Below the pieces are notes generated by a model. The model did not search any database, was not told the origin of the DNA, and saw nothing but the letters and a program-made list of their open reading frames with translations. From positions 718,145-782,144 of the forward strand of contig VYZB01000133.1 of the NCBI GenBank assembly GCA_013397455.1: a stretch of DNA of 64,000 nucleotides, in the 5' to 3' direction. Below, in pieces: positions 49,631-60,300 of the stretch; within the stretch, counting starts at the first letter, position 1, and each line of letters starts with the position of its first letter. Both the position numbers and the translations under genes were made by a program. Origin of the DNA: Crotophaga sulcirostris. Taxonomy: Eukaryota; Chordata; Aves; Cuculiformes; Crotophagidae.

Positions 49631-50284
49631 GGTGGGGGGGACCCGCGCAGCTTCGGGCCCCGCGGTGCAGGGAGGGCGCCCAGGGGCCGGAGCGGGTCCG
49701 AGAGGGGCAGCCGGGCTGGTTTTTATGAGGGGATTTTAATCCTGAAAAAACTCCGCTGTTTGAGTTGTGCTCGCTGACACGGGGAGTGCCGGCCTCGCAC
49801 CGGTTCGGTGACACAGGAGGTGCCTTCCCTCAGCGCGGGGCGCACGGGGGTCGCTCCACCACAGCCGCGCACCCCCCGCGCGGTGCCTCGCTCCGGTTCT
49901 GCACAACACAATGTGCACACTCACTGAATTTCCCCGTGCGCCCATACCTGCGCACACCTGTCCCCGCTTCGTACTGAAAGGAGTCTTTTCCATATTCCTG
50001 CTCCTGCTGACACGCGGGGCCTCCTGGCGGTGTCGGTGGAGGGTGGTGGGGATGAAGGCCGGGGGCTCCTCTTCATCACCGCCGGTGAGCCCAGGCTCTC
50101 GCTCCGCTCCTCCTTGGCTCTTGTCCAGAGCACGGGTCTGGTTTGGGCCGGTCTGGAGCGAGGATCCTGCAGGAGTCCCTTCCCTGCCCAGTGGCTGCAC
50201 AGCTCCCTGCTCTCCTGAAGCAGGCTCGGCCCCCCCTCACCGGGCAGGGTCCCTCCCTGCAGCACGCGCTGCCCCACAGCCTCA
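49631..50284 (+). promoter_or_regulatory. ALKBH3: GC/CpG-rich region, probable ALKBH3 promoter island
   Basis: High GC and frequent CpG immediately right of the gap, ending where a CR1 copy begins. It precedes the first visible ALKBH3 coding exon by about 1 kb. A donor-like CCG|gtgagc occurs at 50085, but an exon ending there from the ATG at 50052 or 49911 has the wrong phase to join 51251. The assignment rests on composition and position only. Confidence 0.5.
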
Positions 50285-50425
50285 CCCTGCAGGTGTCTGG
50301 GAGGAGACTGGATGGGGCACTCGGTGCCAGGGTTGGGATGCTGGGTTGGGGCTGGGGTTGGGTTCTGGGTTGGGCTCGATGGTCTCAGAGGTCCCTTCCA
50401 ACCGTGTGATGCTGTGACACTGTCA
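50285..50425 (+). mobile_element. CR1 LINE 3'-end fragment
   Basis: A G/T-rich lead-in is followed by gggctcgatggtctcagagg and tcccttccaaccgtgtgatg, with a short tail of gtgatgctgtgacactgtca. This is a CR1 3' end with its 8-mer-like terminal repeat, in sense orientation, upstream of the first visible ALKBH3 exon. Confidence 0.88.
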
Positions 50426-50784
50426 CAGCCCTGCTCAGCCTGCAAGGTGCCCGGGGCGGCTGAGTCAGAGCCAGCGAGCTGTCTGCTCCCTACAGTCGCG
50501 TGTTCCATTTACAGATTTTAAACCATCTCACTCTAACTCTGATTTTCCCTTATCACACGTAGCCTGTAAGTTTTCTGTCACAGGTGCTTTTCATTCCACC
50601 CATTTCCAAGGGGATGTTTTAAAATTATTTTTCCCATGTTTTAGATTATACAGAGTGAAGACATTTATTTTGGTTTTTTTGGGGGGCCCATCTTTAAAGC
50701 CTTTCTGCATGTGTAAATAGAACACATGACGTGGTGTGCTTGAGTTGCTCTTCCATACTTTCTCCCTAGTTTCAAAATCCTAGT

Positions 50785-50868
50785 GATGGGTTGGTGTTGG
50801 TGTTGGGTTATAGGTTGGACTCGATGATCTCAGAGGTCCTTTCCAACCTTGTGATACTGTGAAAATAT
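50785..50868 (+). mobile_element. CR1 LINE 3'-end fragment
   Basis: The sequence ggttggactcgatgatctca then gaggtcctttccaaccttgt gatactgtga is a second CR1 3' end of the same subfamily, about 400 bases after the previous copy. Confidence 0.9.
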
Positions 50869-51250
50869 TGTTTGAACAAACGTGTTTTTCTCAGAGAAAC
50901 GTCTTTATTTGTTTCCTGAAAAGTAAAATTGCAGAGAGGAAGCAGTTTAGCTGTTTGGGAAAATTTCTGCTGGCAGGTGATAAGTGTTTGTGGTAGAATT
51001 GAAAGGTTCTAGATATTATTCTTTCTAATAAATGTATATTTTCATTTTTGTTTGTCAATTAATAACATCTATTAAAAAAATCCAGTTTCTGTGTATATTT
51101 AACTCTTATGTAATGTAGGTTTGGTTGCCCCTGGAGTCTCTGCCAAGTAGAGGAGGATACTTGAAAAAGTGAATCCAAAGTTCTTCCAAACTCTTTTGTA
51201 TGGTGAAATTCTACTTGATGTGATCCTTTTCTTTTCCCTCTCTGCTTTAG

Positions 51251-51363
51251 CACCTCAGGCACCTGTGGGCAGCAGCCTTGCCCCTGCAGGCACCAGGCCG
51301 ACGTGGACGAGGAAGGATCAACCCCACACTCAGAAGCAGTTTGTCTTTGAAAAGCCATCAGAG
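51251..51363 (+). CDS. ALKBH3: ALKBH3 first visible coding exon
   Basis: The 113-nt exon lies between acceptor ctgctttag and donor gtaaaa. After two bases that finish a split codon it reads [20 protein letters not shown] and ends [10 protein letters not shown], matching human REFVFKEPQQ near residue 60. It contains no Met, so translation must start in an upstream exon that donates one base of a codon. Confidence 0.9.
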
Positions 51364-54300
51364 GTAAAAATTACACAATAACTAGCAGAATCTCATTTTT
51401 ATTAAGCTTCAAATGATAAAAATTATCAGACTTTGAGATTATAGTCTCGTGTTTAAAAACAAATTAAAAACTTAGCTGGGCTGAACTTTGTGCTTTTACC
51501 ATGAAAGGTTTGCAACTCTCCTGCATGTGTGGCAAACAGAAAGTTGTCCTCCCTCTGCTGAGCCTCATACTTTCATTATGCACTTGTTTGTAACCACTTT
51601 ATTTTTGGAGAGTCAAAAGAATACATCCTCCTAAATATTCAGAATGATGCAATGTCTTAAGCATGATTTGAGCCCTTTTTTTTTCCCTGGGTTGGAGTGT
51701 CTGTCTTATTTGTTAAGGCAAATAAGGGGAAGAGCACGGGATTTGTTTTGTAGACTTTGCTTTGTGTCCTGTCAGCAGATGGAGGATATTTTGTTCTGTG
51801 CAGTGGGAGGGCAGCTCCTTGATTGGGGAAAAATATTGGACACTTCTTTCTAAGACAGAAGCATTGAAAAGACTGTCGTTGTGGCTTGCAAGGACTGGAG
51901 ATGGCCTGGGAGGGTTCTGTTTGCTCCGGGGCACACACCTGGTACCTGTGCAGTGCTGTTTGACCCTCTCGCTCAGCTCAGCATCTCCTTGCGTCTCCGC
52001 ACTTCTCTGAGCTCAGAGAAGAGAAGCCTAAACCCCTGAGACAGTCAGAATGATAATCCAGGCTGGACCAGGCTGGATTAAACTACTGTGTTTATTTTTT
52101 GTTTTAACAAAAACCAGCTATCTTAAGATGTGCAATTTTGAAGTGTCAGCCCCTGTTATGTCTGATCTTGTGTTTTGCTCATTGTTTGGGGCCTGGGATT
52201 TGTTTAATCCCTCCTGTAGTTGCTCTAGATTTTTGCTTCCAAATGTAAAGATAAGAATTTTTTTTTGTTGAAACTGATAGATAGCAAGTATTGTAACAAT
52301 CCACATACTTTAGACATGAATGTCCTTTAGGGGGCAGTTGATTGTTAAAAACCGCCTGCAGTGGAAGCTGTATTTGAGAGTTTCTGGGCCTGGAGAGAGG
52401 ATGGGTTGTTACTGCTCACCAGCTGTCCAGAGCTCAGTGTTTGTCTCACTGACATATCAGTACACAGCTGCATAGATGAGATGGCAATCAGTTCTGTTTG
52501 ACTAAAGCACGTCAGGTGCTTAGATGTTTCATATTCACCCCGTACTGTCTTGTTACCTTTCAGGTGGAACGCAGGGTTCCGGAGGCCGGCCTGATAGAGT
52601 GAGTATGCTGCGGGCAGAACTGTCCTTCCTGCAGTTTTGCCCTCTTGTTGGTCAGTGGGAATTTGCTGGAGAAGAGTTCCTTCTCTGTTTACAACTGCCA
52701 CGCCTCTGGAAGAAATTTCAGTGCAAAATGTGGACTTGGAGTCCTTTTATCCTGAATTGAATTTAAAATCAGGAGGGTCCCGTGTGGCCTCACTGTGACC
52801 TCTGGCTGCCTCCAGAACATTACTGCTTCCCTTAGGACTGCAAAGCTTTTTTCTTTTCCTTTATAAAGAATACTCTTCCTAGCCCAGGTTTACAGCAATT
52901 CTAGTCCATGCTGCACAGTGCAAGATAATTTCTTGTTTGTCCACCTGATGGCTCTTTCCTTTCTTACACCCTCAGCAAACCTGGTGTGTATGAGCTCAGC
53001 AAAGTACCCACTGGCATTTCTAGGTAAGTGAATTGCACATTGTTTGAAATTTGTAATTTGCTGTTGCAGAATAACACAGCAATGCTCAGCTTCCTGAGGT
53101 CTGGCCTCTGCAGAGTGTTTTGACTGTAGCAGGTGCTCATTGCTCTTCCTGTGTATCTTCTGTTTATAGTACTTCTGGAAATATTTGAGTGTCAGGTAGC
53201 AGAGACTTATGCAGGTCTAAGCAACACTGAAGAGAGGAAAAATGAACCTCTTAACATCAAGTGCTTAATGCATCTGGTGTTCTTGTCCGGAATAATGAGA
53301 AGGGGTTATGTCCATTTGTTTCATGATCCAAAGTAAGTCGCTGCTTGAAATTTGGATCAGTATTTCTGTGTTAGCAAGTGCATGATGTCTGTGTTGCATA
53401 GTTAAGAGCTACCAGAACCTTCTAGCTGTAAATTGGAATTTGTTTAAATTAATCTAAAAAAAAAAAAAAGTTTAACTTTAGGCAGATTTGGTAACTTTAG
53501 GGTTGTCCTTTTTGCTTACATGCTGTACCTTATTTTTTTCAGGTCCAGGACATTTCAAAAACAAACCTGCTTGTTCTGTGATTCCTGATAATTAAAATGC
53601 ATTTTATTTTGGCTTGCTGGCTTAGCTGCAGTATCAATATTAATTCTTTTCTTCTGAATATGATGGATTTTATTAATAGTGGAAAAAATGCCAAGGATTT
53701 TTTCCAACTGGAAAGAGGAAAGATACGCAACCAGCTGGGTTATTTTGTCATTTTCTGGAGTTTGTTTTCATAATATGTTGCTGGAATATATACAATTCTG
53801 GAAGATTGGAATTTGGAGCTCTCTTAGTACCTTTACTATATATTTATATTGCAATGTCTTTGGAGCATTGAATACTCATGAGAGTAAGCTCTTGTGTACA
53901 GCATTCACACTCTGCACCCCACCACAGAATTTTTGGCCAGAATTTTTGAATGCTGTTGTTATTACAGTCAAAATATAAATTGTACCTATGAAAGTGTAAT
54001 AATAGGAGAGGTTAAATGCTCTAGGGTTGTTCTGCTTGGAAAAGAGAGGATAGGATAGCAGTAGTGATAAAGGACTGTCGGGTTCTGAGTGCCGTGGAGA
54101 TCGTGAATAAAGGGCAATTATTTACTTAGGTTGATTGTAGTACCATAATCAGGGCTATCTGATTTATCAAATGGGGAGTAAATAATAAGCAGAAGGGTGC
54201 TATTTTTGACACATTGTATGGCTGATAGTGGGACTCGTTGCTGGTGTTGTAAGTTTTTATAGGTTTTAAAAAGCAGTTGAATTTGTTTGGTGAGGGGAAG

Positions 54301-57300
54301 ACTCCTCAAGAGCTCCTGCTGCCTGCGATTCTTTCCTTCACACCTACTTTTGGCTTTTGTCAGAAATAGGATATTGGGCTTAGGCTTTTGGTCTGATACA
54401 TTACAGCCATTCTTATCTCCCTTGGGAATCCAGGATATTAAAGTATTTTATCGAAGCATGTGGAGAAGTCTATATTCCTTCCATTTATTTCTTTATCTTT
54501 TTCTTCGTTAGGATTCATTTGATTCCTGGCTTTATTGACTCAGACCAAGCAGACTGGATGTTTGAACAGCTCCTCCAAGACATACCCTGGGGTCAGAGAA
54601 CTCACATCAGACAGGGTAAGGGGTGTGTAGGCCAACTTTCCAGATCATTTTTGTCTGTGCTGCGTCCCTTCATACTGTCTCCCAGTGATGCTACAAAAAC
54701 TGTGTTCTTTGAGGTTTTTGTCACTGGGTACATTTTTTGCCTCTCTCGCTTAAAATCCCAGGAGAGCTCGGTCCTTTTCCCTTGTCTTTGCTTATTAGTT
54801 CCAGTATGCAGTAGTGAGGAGACTGCTATTCTGGATTTGTTCACTAAGGGGCACCTGTTGTAGCTAAATTTCTCTTCAGTCAGGAGCGGATATAAGATAA
54901 TACATCAGAGTAGTTACTGGACAGGGCTGGAAAATGTCTTCAACATCTGTGTTTATTGGCTTGCAATAAAGGTACAATGTAGTGGAGAATGTTACCTGTC
55001 AAGCATTAGAAATAGCTACCAAGATAGTCTTTTCAGAAGCTGAAAGTACTTTTAATTTGATGTCTGTATTACACCACAGAGTACACACGTATTTGACAAA
55101 ATTCTGCTTGTCCAGCCTTGGTACGTTCTGCTTCCCTAATGTCCCATTGACACCACAGTCCTTTCCACTTCATCCTTTCCAGTGGATGCATCTTGCAACT
55201 TTCACCAGCGTGTTGGGCACTGGAACCAGGAGATTATAAAACAAGCCAGAATTATAAATAGAATTTCAGTTTCGTTTTTCTGTCTTTGACATGTGTGATC
55301 TGTCTGGCATAGGGATGAGAAAATTGATGTTGTTGGAAGATTTTGGCAGGGTAATACCTCTTGCAGAGCCGGGCATGCTTTTGAATAATGTTTTCTCTTC
55401 ACTTGACTTCATTATGTAAGGCTGAGGATTTTAAGGGGCTGCTTTTTAACTTAAGGTGAGTGGACAGTCCCTTTTTGATCAAGTTTTGTGGCAGAATTGC
55501 ATCACCTTTCCATTTTCAAACCCTTTGATAAGACAACTGAGAAAGTCTTCCTGGTTTTCTTTTTTTTAGATGCATCTTTTGAGGAGCCAAGGCTTACCTC
55601 CTGGTATGGGGAACTTCCTTACACGTACTCCAGGATAACAATGCAGCCAAACCCAAATGTATGTATATGTTTACAGTTTTCGTCTATTATAATCTACAAA
55701 GACATCAAGCAGGGATTGAAACACAGAAGTTCCCTCTGTCCTCTTTTTTTTATCTAGACTATCAGCATTTTGTCTCTGATCAGCAACATATTCTAGTGGA
55801 ATGCTTCATAAAACAAACATTATGAATGGATTGACTGAGAGGAGCATTATTTAGTGGGCAAATTTTGGCAAAAGGAAACTCCAGAGTTTAACGTTCTGAT
55901 TTTGGGTTATTGTAGCTTTGGACAAAACTCTAAATTGTTTGTTGTGACTTACTCTGTGCATCTTTATATTGGAGATTGTAGCAAGTCATATTGGGCTTTT
56001 TTGTTGTAAAGTTATAGTAATATCAGTTACTGAAATAGTTACTTTCAGAAACACTTGGATTCAGTACTGCTTAAATAAGAATTTATGCGTATTGTTGATT
56101 TCTGTGCAAGTGCTATGAAATTCACACTCACAGCCTGCCTGCTGAACAACTCCAGATTGTATGGTGCCATTTCCCATGCTATTTTGAAAGGGTTAAAAAC
56201 CTTCTGAGTGACTTGTTGATGTTTTGTTGATGTTCCCTCTCTCTCTCTGGCTTCCAACCTATTGTCCTATTGGCCTGTCTCTTGGTATTGCTTTGTTTGA
56301 AATTTCCATGGCAGTAGGCTTCGATGTTCTGAACTGTAAATTGAGTGTGACTGTTGAAGGCCGGACACCAGGAGAGAGAAGTGTCCCAAGTCCCAGCACT
56401 GCTGCCAGACAGGGTTACCTCGTAGCAAACTGCAGTTTGGGAAAAGTGGAAAGGCATTATTTAACAAGATGAGTAACAAATACTTTTCCGACAGGCATTT
56501 AAGGAATCCAGTGCTAGCTGGTCACTGAAAAGTGCTTTCAGTAGTTCTTGTTGGAGTCTTCTGTGATTGCATTGCATGGCCTGCACATAACTGTACATTC
56601 AGGCAGCCTAATTACAAGCTATAGCTAGTTTTTTAGGTGGTGTTACTGATTTCCCTACATGTCCCATAGATGCAAGCTATGTTTATATATAATTAATTAT
56701 TCACATGATGCTTAGTCATCGAAGGAGGGACTTTAGCTATAAGTAACTCAGTAGGAATTAGAGAAAGATGGTATATTAAGGCTCCTGCAATGTAGCCAAT
56801 AGGTTAAAAACCCCTTGGATAAACATGAGAAGAAGGTGATTCAGACTTGATGGTTACAGGTAGATATTAGAAACTAATTACTGCTGTCCTTCCTTCTGCC
56901 AGTGATGCACTGGAAGGTTTGGAATCAGTCATTTATCCTCTCCTAATCTGTGTTTCTGCTTGTATAATGGGCAAAAATTCTGACCTGTGTTGCTTTGACT
57001 TTTTTTTCAACTTACATAGTCCTTGAAAGCCCTCTGACAGATGAAAGTCATGGTTTAAGTTCATAACATGAAATAATGATTCACTGGCCTGAGTCGTAAT
57101 GGAACGTGCAGAGCTGCGGGGGGCTGTGGGCTCAGCAAGATGTTAGCAAACAGAAGGACGAAATTCAGGGCCTGTGACAGTTTTTGCAATCCACTGAGAG
57201 GTTACAGTGTTGAAGTCCAAACCCCAAGAGGTGATTAGCTGGGCCCAACAAGCTGTACTAACAGAGCAGTGACAGAGAGCCACGTCGTGACAGTGTTAGG

Positions 57301-60300
57301 CCAAGCATTGTCTCTTGCTCTGTGTCAACAGCTGCAGAATTTGAGAATGTGTCATCTAGGCAGCGACTGCAGCTTTCTGCGTGCACTGTGTCCACCAAGG
57401 CCAACCAACTTGGGTACTATCAGAGCCCTGTGTTAAGCTCCTCTAGCTTGGCTAAGAGGTTAAAAAAACAGGTATGCATGGGACAAGCTGCACACTTCTT
57501 GTTTAAGTTAAGAACTCCCAGTGTTCATCCATGGGGAGTTCAGGCAGATTTCACTGTCTGCTTTCTGCCCTTGCAGTCGGCTGGGCTGGCTGGCTGCGTT
57601 AGTACGAGAGGCAGAGTAGCTCTGGGGTTTTGGGAGATGATTTAGTACAGAGTGATAGGTGACATACGCATATTTTGCAGAAAGCCCGTTCCTCAGCTTC
57701 ACTAAAAATGTAGTCAGAATTGTTTAGAAGGATTTGTTTGGCTTCAAGTTTGTTGTGATTAAAGTGCAGTATATATTTTCTTTCCCCCTTGTGTCCCCTG
57801 CTGGACTGCTGTCATTGTTTTTACCCTGCTCGTGCTGTGCTGGTTGCAGTGGCACCCTGTGCTGGCCATGCTGAAGGAGCGCATTGAGGAGTTCTCTGGC
57901 TTCACCTTCAACTCTCTTCTCTGCAACCTCTACCGCGATGAGAAGGACAGCGTGGACTGGCACAGCGACGACGAACCAGCGCTGGGACAAAACCCTGTCA
58001 TCGCCTCGCTCAGCTTCGGCGCCACCCGGGCCTTCGAGATGAGGAAGAAGCCCTCCCCTGTGAGTGTTTGTATCACACTGAGAGAGTTCTGTAGCTACTG
58101 GTATGTTTAGTCTTTTCCCTCTATTTAGAGAACTTAATTGTTAAAAGCATTTAATAGTACTTAATGGAAGCACAACTCATAAAGTTCTGTGGAATAAGTT
58201 AGAGATCAAGAAATCTGTTACATGGAATGCAGCATCTTGAGGATGGGACCACTCTAATAATGCACAGCAGTGTGGTGCTGCAGTGAAATAATGGCCTGGG
58301 CACTGTTCTGTGGAAATGTGGGCCTTTCCTGGTGCTTAAAATGAAATCAGTGATGATGGAAGGAGACTTGCACTATGTAAATGAACCAAGGAGCATCAAC
58401 CATTTTCTTAAACGCAGGCAAATATTAGGTAATGTGTAGTGTATGTGGGTTGAAGAGTAGCTCTGAGTGCTCTTGTAGGTAAAAAACCTCTTAACGTTTG
58501 TGTTTTGACTTCTGTGTGTTGGGATTGAGGGACAGGGAACAGAGGGAAGGAGCTAATTTCTTTTCCGTAAAACACCAAACTGTTACAGCATACATCACAG
58601 ACTAAACAGATCTTTACTTTGATAAGGAGGCATATGTGGAACATCCTTTTGGAAATGGTGATTCAGAGGTGAAGACTCTTTCTAGATAAAATGCTGTGAT
58701 TGCAAATGCTGTGTTTACAAGTCAACTTAAAACTTAAAGTTTGCAATTTGCATTTATCCAAGTAAGGGAATCACGCATTCCTGTGTTGAGAATACAGGCC
58801 TCATTTTAGGGTATCGTGCTTTAAATGTCTTTTCTGCATGTGTAGTCTTTGAGAACTTTGGGAAGAAGTTTGCTGTCTGCTTATGTTGCTTTTTATTCTG
58901 CATAAGTAATGCAGAAGGCAAAAGTGATGATTGTCAGCCTATAAGAAAACCTTGCTGGTGTACTGAAGCCTGCCCATTAACAGTCACATTGGGAGAACTT
59001 GTCTTGAACAGCAAAAGTCATAATTTGAACCAGAAAACAAATAATTTGTGTTTTTCACCAGTTCTCTAATTTGTAAATTCTTTGTTGTCTGAAGTGATGT
59101 TAATCCTGGTCCCTGAGCATGAGGTGACACAACCAGTGCATTATATCCCTGGACACAGCATGAGTATCCTCGACGTCGTGATGATTATAAAATGTCAGCT
59201 GGAAAGTTCATTCGTGTGGGAAACGTAAATGGTGCTTGCAATAATTTCTAGAAGTGCATGTGTGTCCCTTTGGTGGATGAGAGTCAAAGCCATGTAGATT
59301 TCAGTATAAACCTTGCAGTTTCCCTCTTAAAAAATCAAACCCACTTCTTGAGCAAGATGTTTTCTTTTTTGTTTTCTGAAAAGACACCTACTGTGAGCAA
59401 AGGGGGAGATTCAGCCTGTGCCATTCATAGTTGGCCACCTTCTTTATCTACTGCAGGATTTCTTCCCTTTTCTTCCTTGGATGGATGATTTTCTATAGAT
59501 GTATCTGTAAAGCTTCCTCATTTTTTATGTCAGTGCTTCTGACCTGGTGTTTCTGACTAGCTGAATCTTGTTACCTGTGAAGTGTATTCCTTTTGCAGGT
59601 GTGACATACCTGTTTCTAAGGTATGGTCTCCTTGTGCAGAGTGATCTTTTTGAATAAGTTGCTGTTAACTGCATCCTGTGCCTTAATAAATATGTGGCAC
59701 ACGTTGCATATTCTTTGCATATTCCTAAAGCCTGCAATTTTCTGAGAGCATCCTATGTCAGTAGATGCTTTGGCAAGTGGGAGTTACAAGAGACTCTGAT
59801 GGAAATTACAACCTTTCAGGCTGTACCACCAAAGAAGTAATTTTCATACTCTATTGTAATGTAGCACTCTCTCTTTCATTAAGAGAAAGTTGGAGTAGAT
59901 ACTTGAATTTTGATCATTACTTTGTTCAAAAGCAAGTTACAGGAAGAGGAACGTAGTCTAGGGAAAAGGGATTCAGATTAACAGTCAGTACAGGCGTTCG
60001 GGCTCTCCCTGGTTTGTAATCTGCCACGTCAATCCATTGGGTTTTCCAGAGTCAGTCTTCATCAAGGAGGGAAAGAGGCTGCCATCAATCCCAGTGTCCA
60101 CATCTGCGACAAAGATACTAAACAACACCCAACAGTGACCCCTGCAGAACACCACTCATCACTGCTTGGACACACTGAGCCCACTGACCACAACTCTTTG
60201 AGTGTGACCATCCAGCCAATTCCTTATCCACCAAGTGCTCCATCTGTCAAATCCATGTCTTTCCAATTTAGAGACAAGGATGTCATGTGGAACAGTGTCA

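Larger units (their letters stand above)
50869..57849 (+). other. ALKBH3: ALKBH3 5' introns
   Basis: Non-coding stretches 50869-51250, 51364-52563, 52599-52975, 53024-54511, 54616-55569 and 55659-57849 separate the exons. Apart from the tentative CR1 remnant at 54.0 kb I see no repeat of known family and no RNA gene. Confidence 0.75.

Noticed and set aside
49136..49814. Open frames of about 200 codons across the gap
   Set aside because: They exist only because Ns contain no stop codons.
49911..50084. ATG at 49911 or 50052 followed by a good donor (CCG|gtgagc) as the ALKBH3 start exon
   Set aside because: The frame ends in phase 0, but the exon at 51251 needs one carried base; the peptide also does not resemble the known ALKBH3 N-terminus. 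The frame with the right phase has no ATG that I can find.
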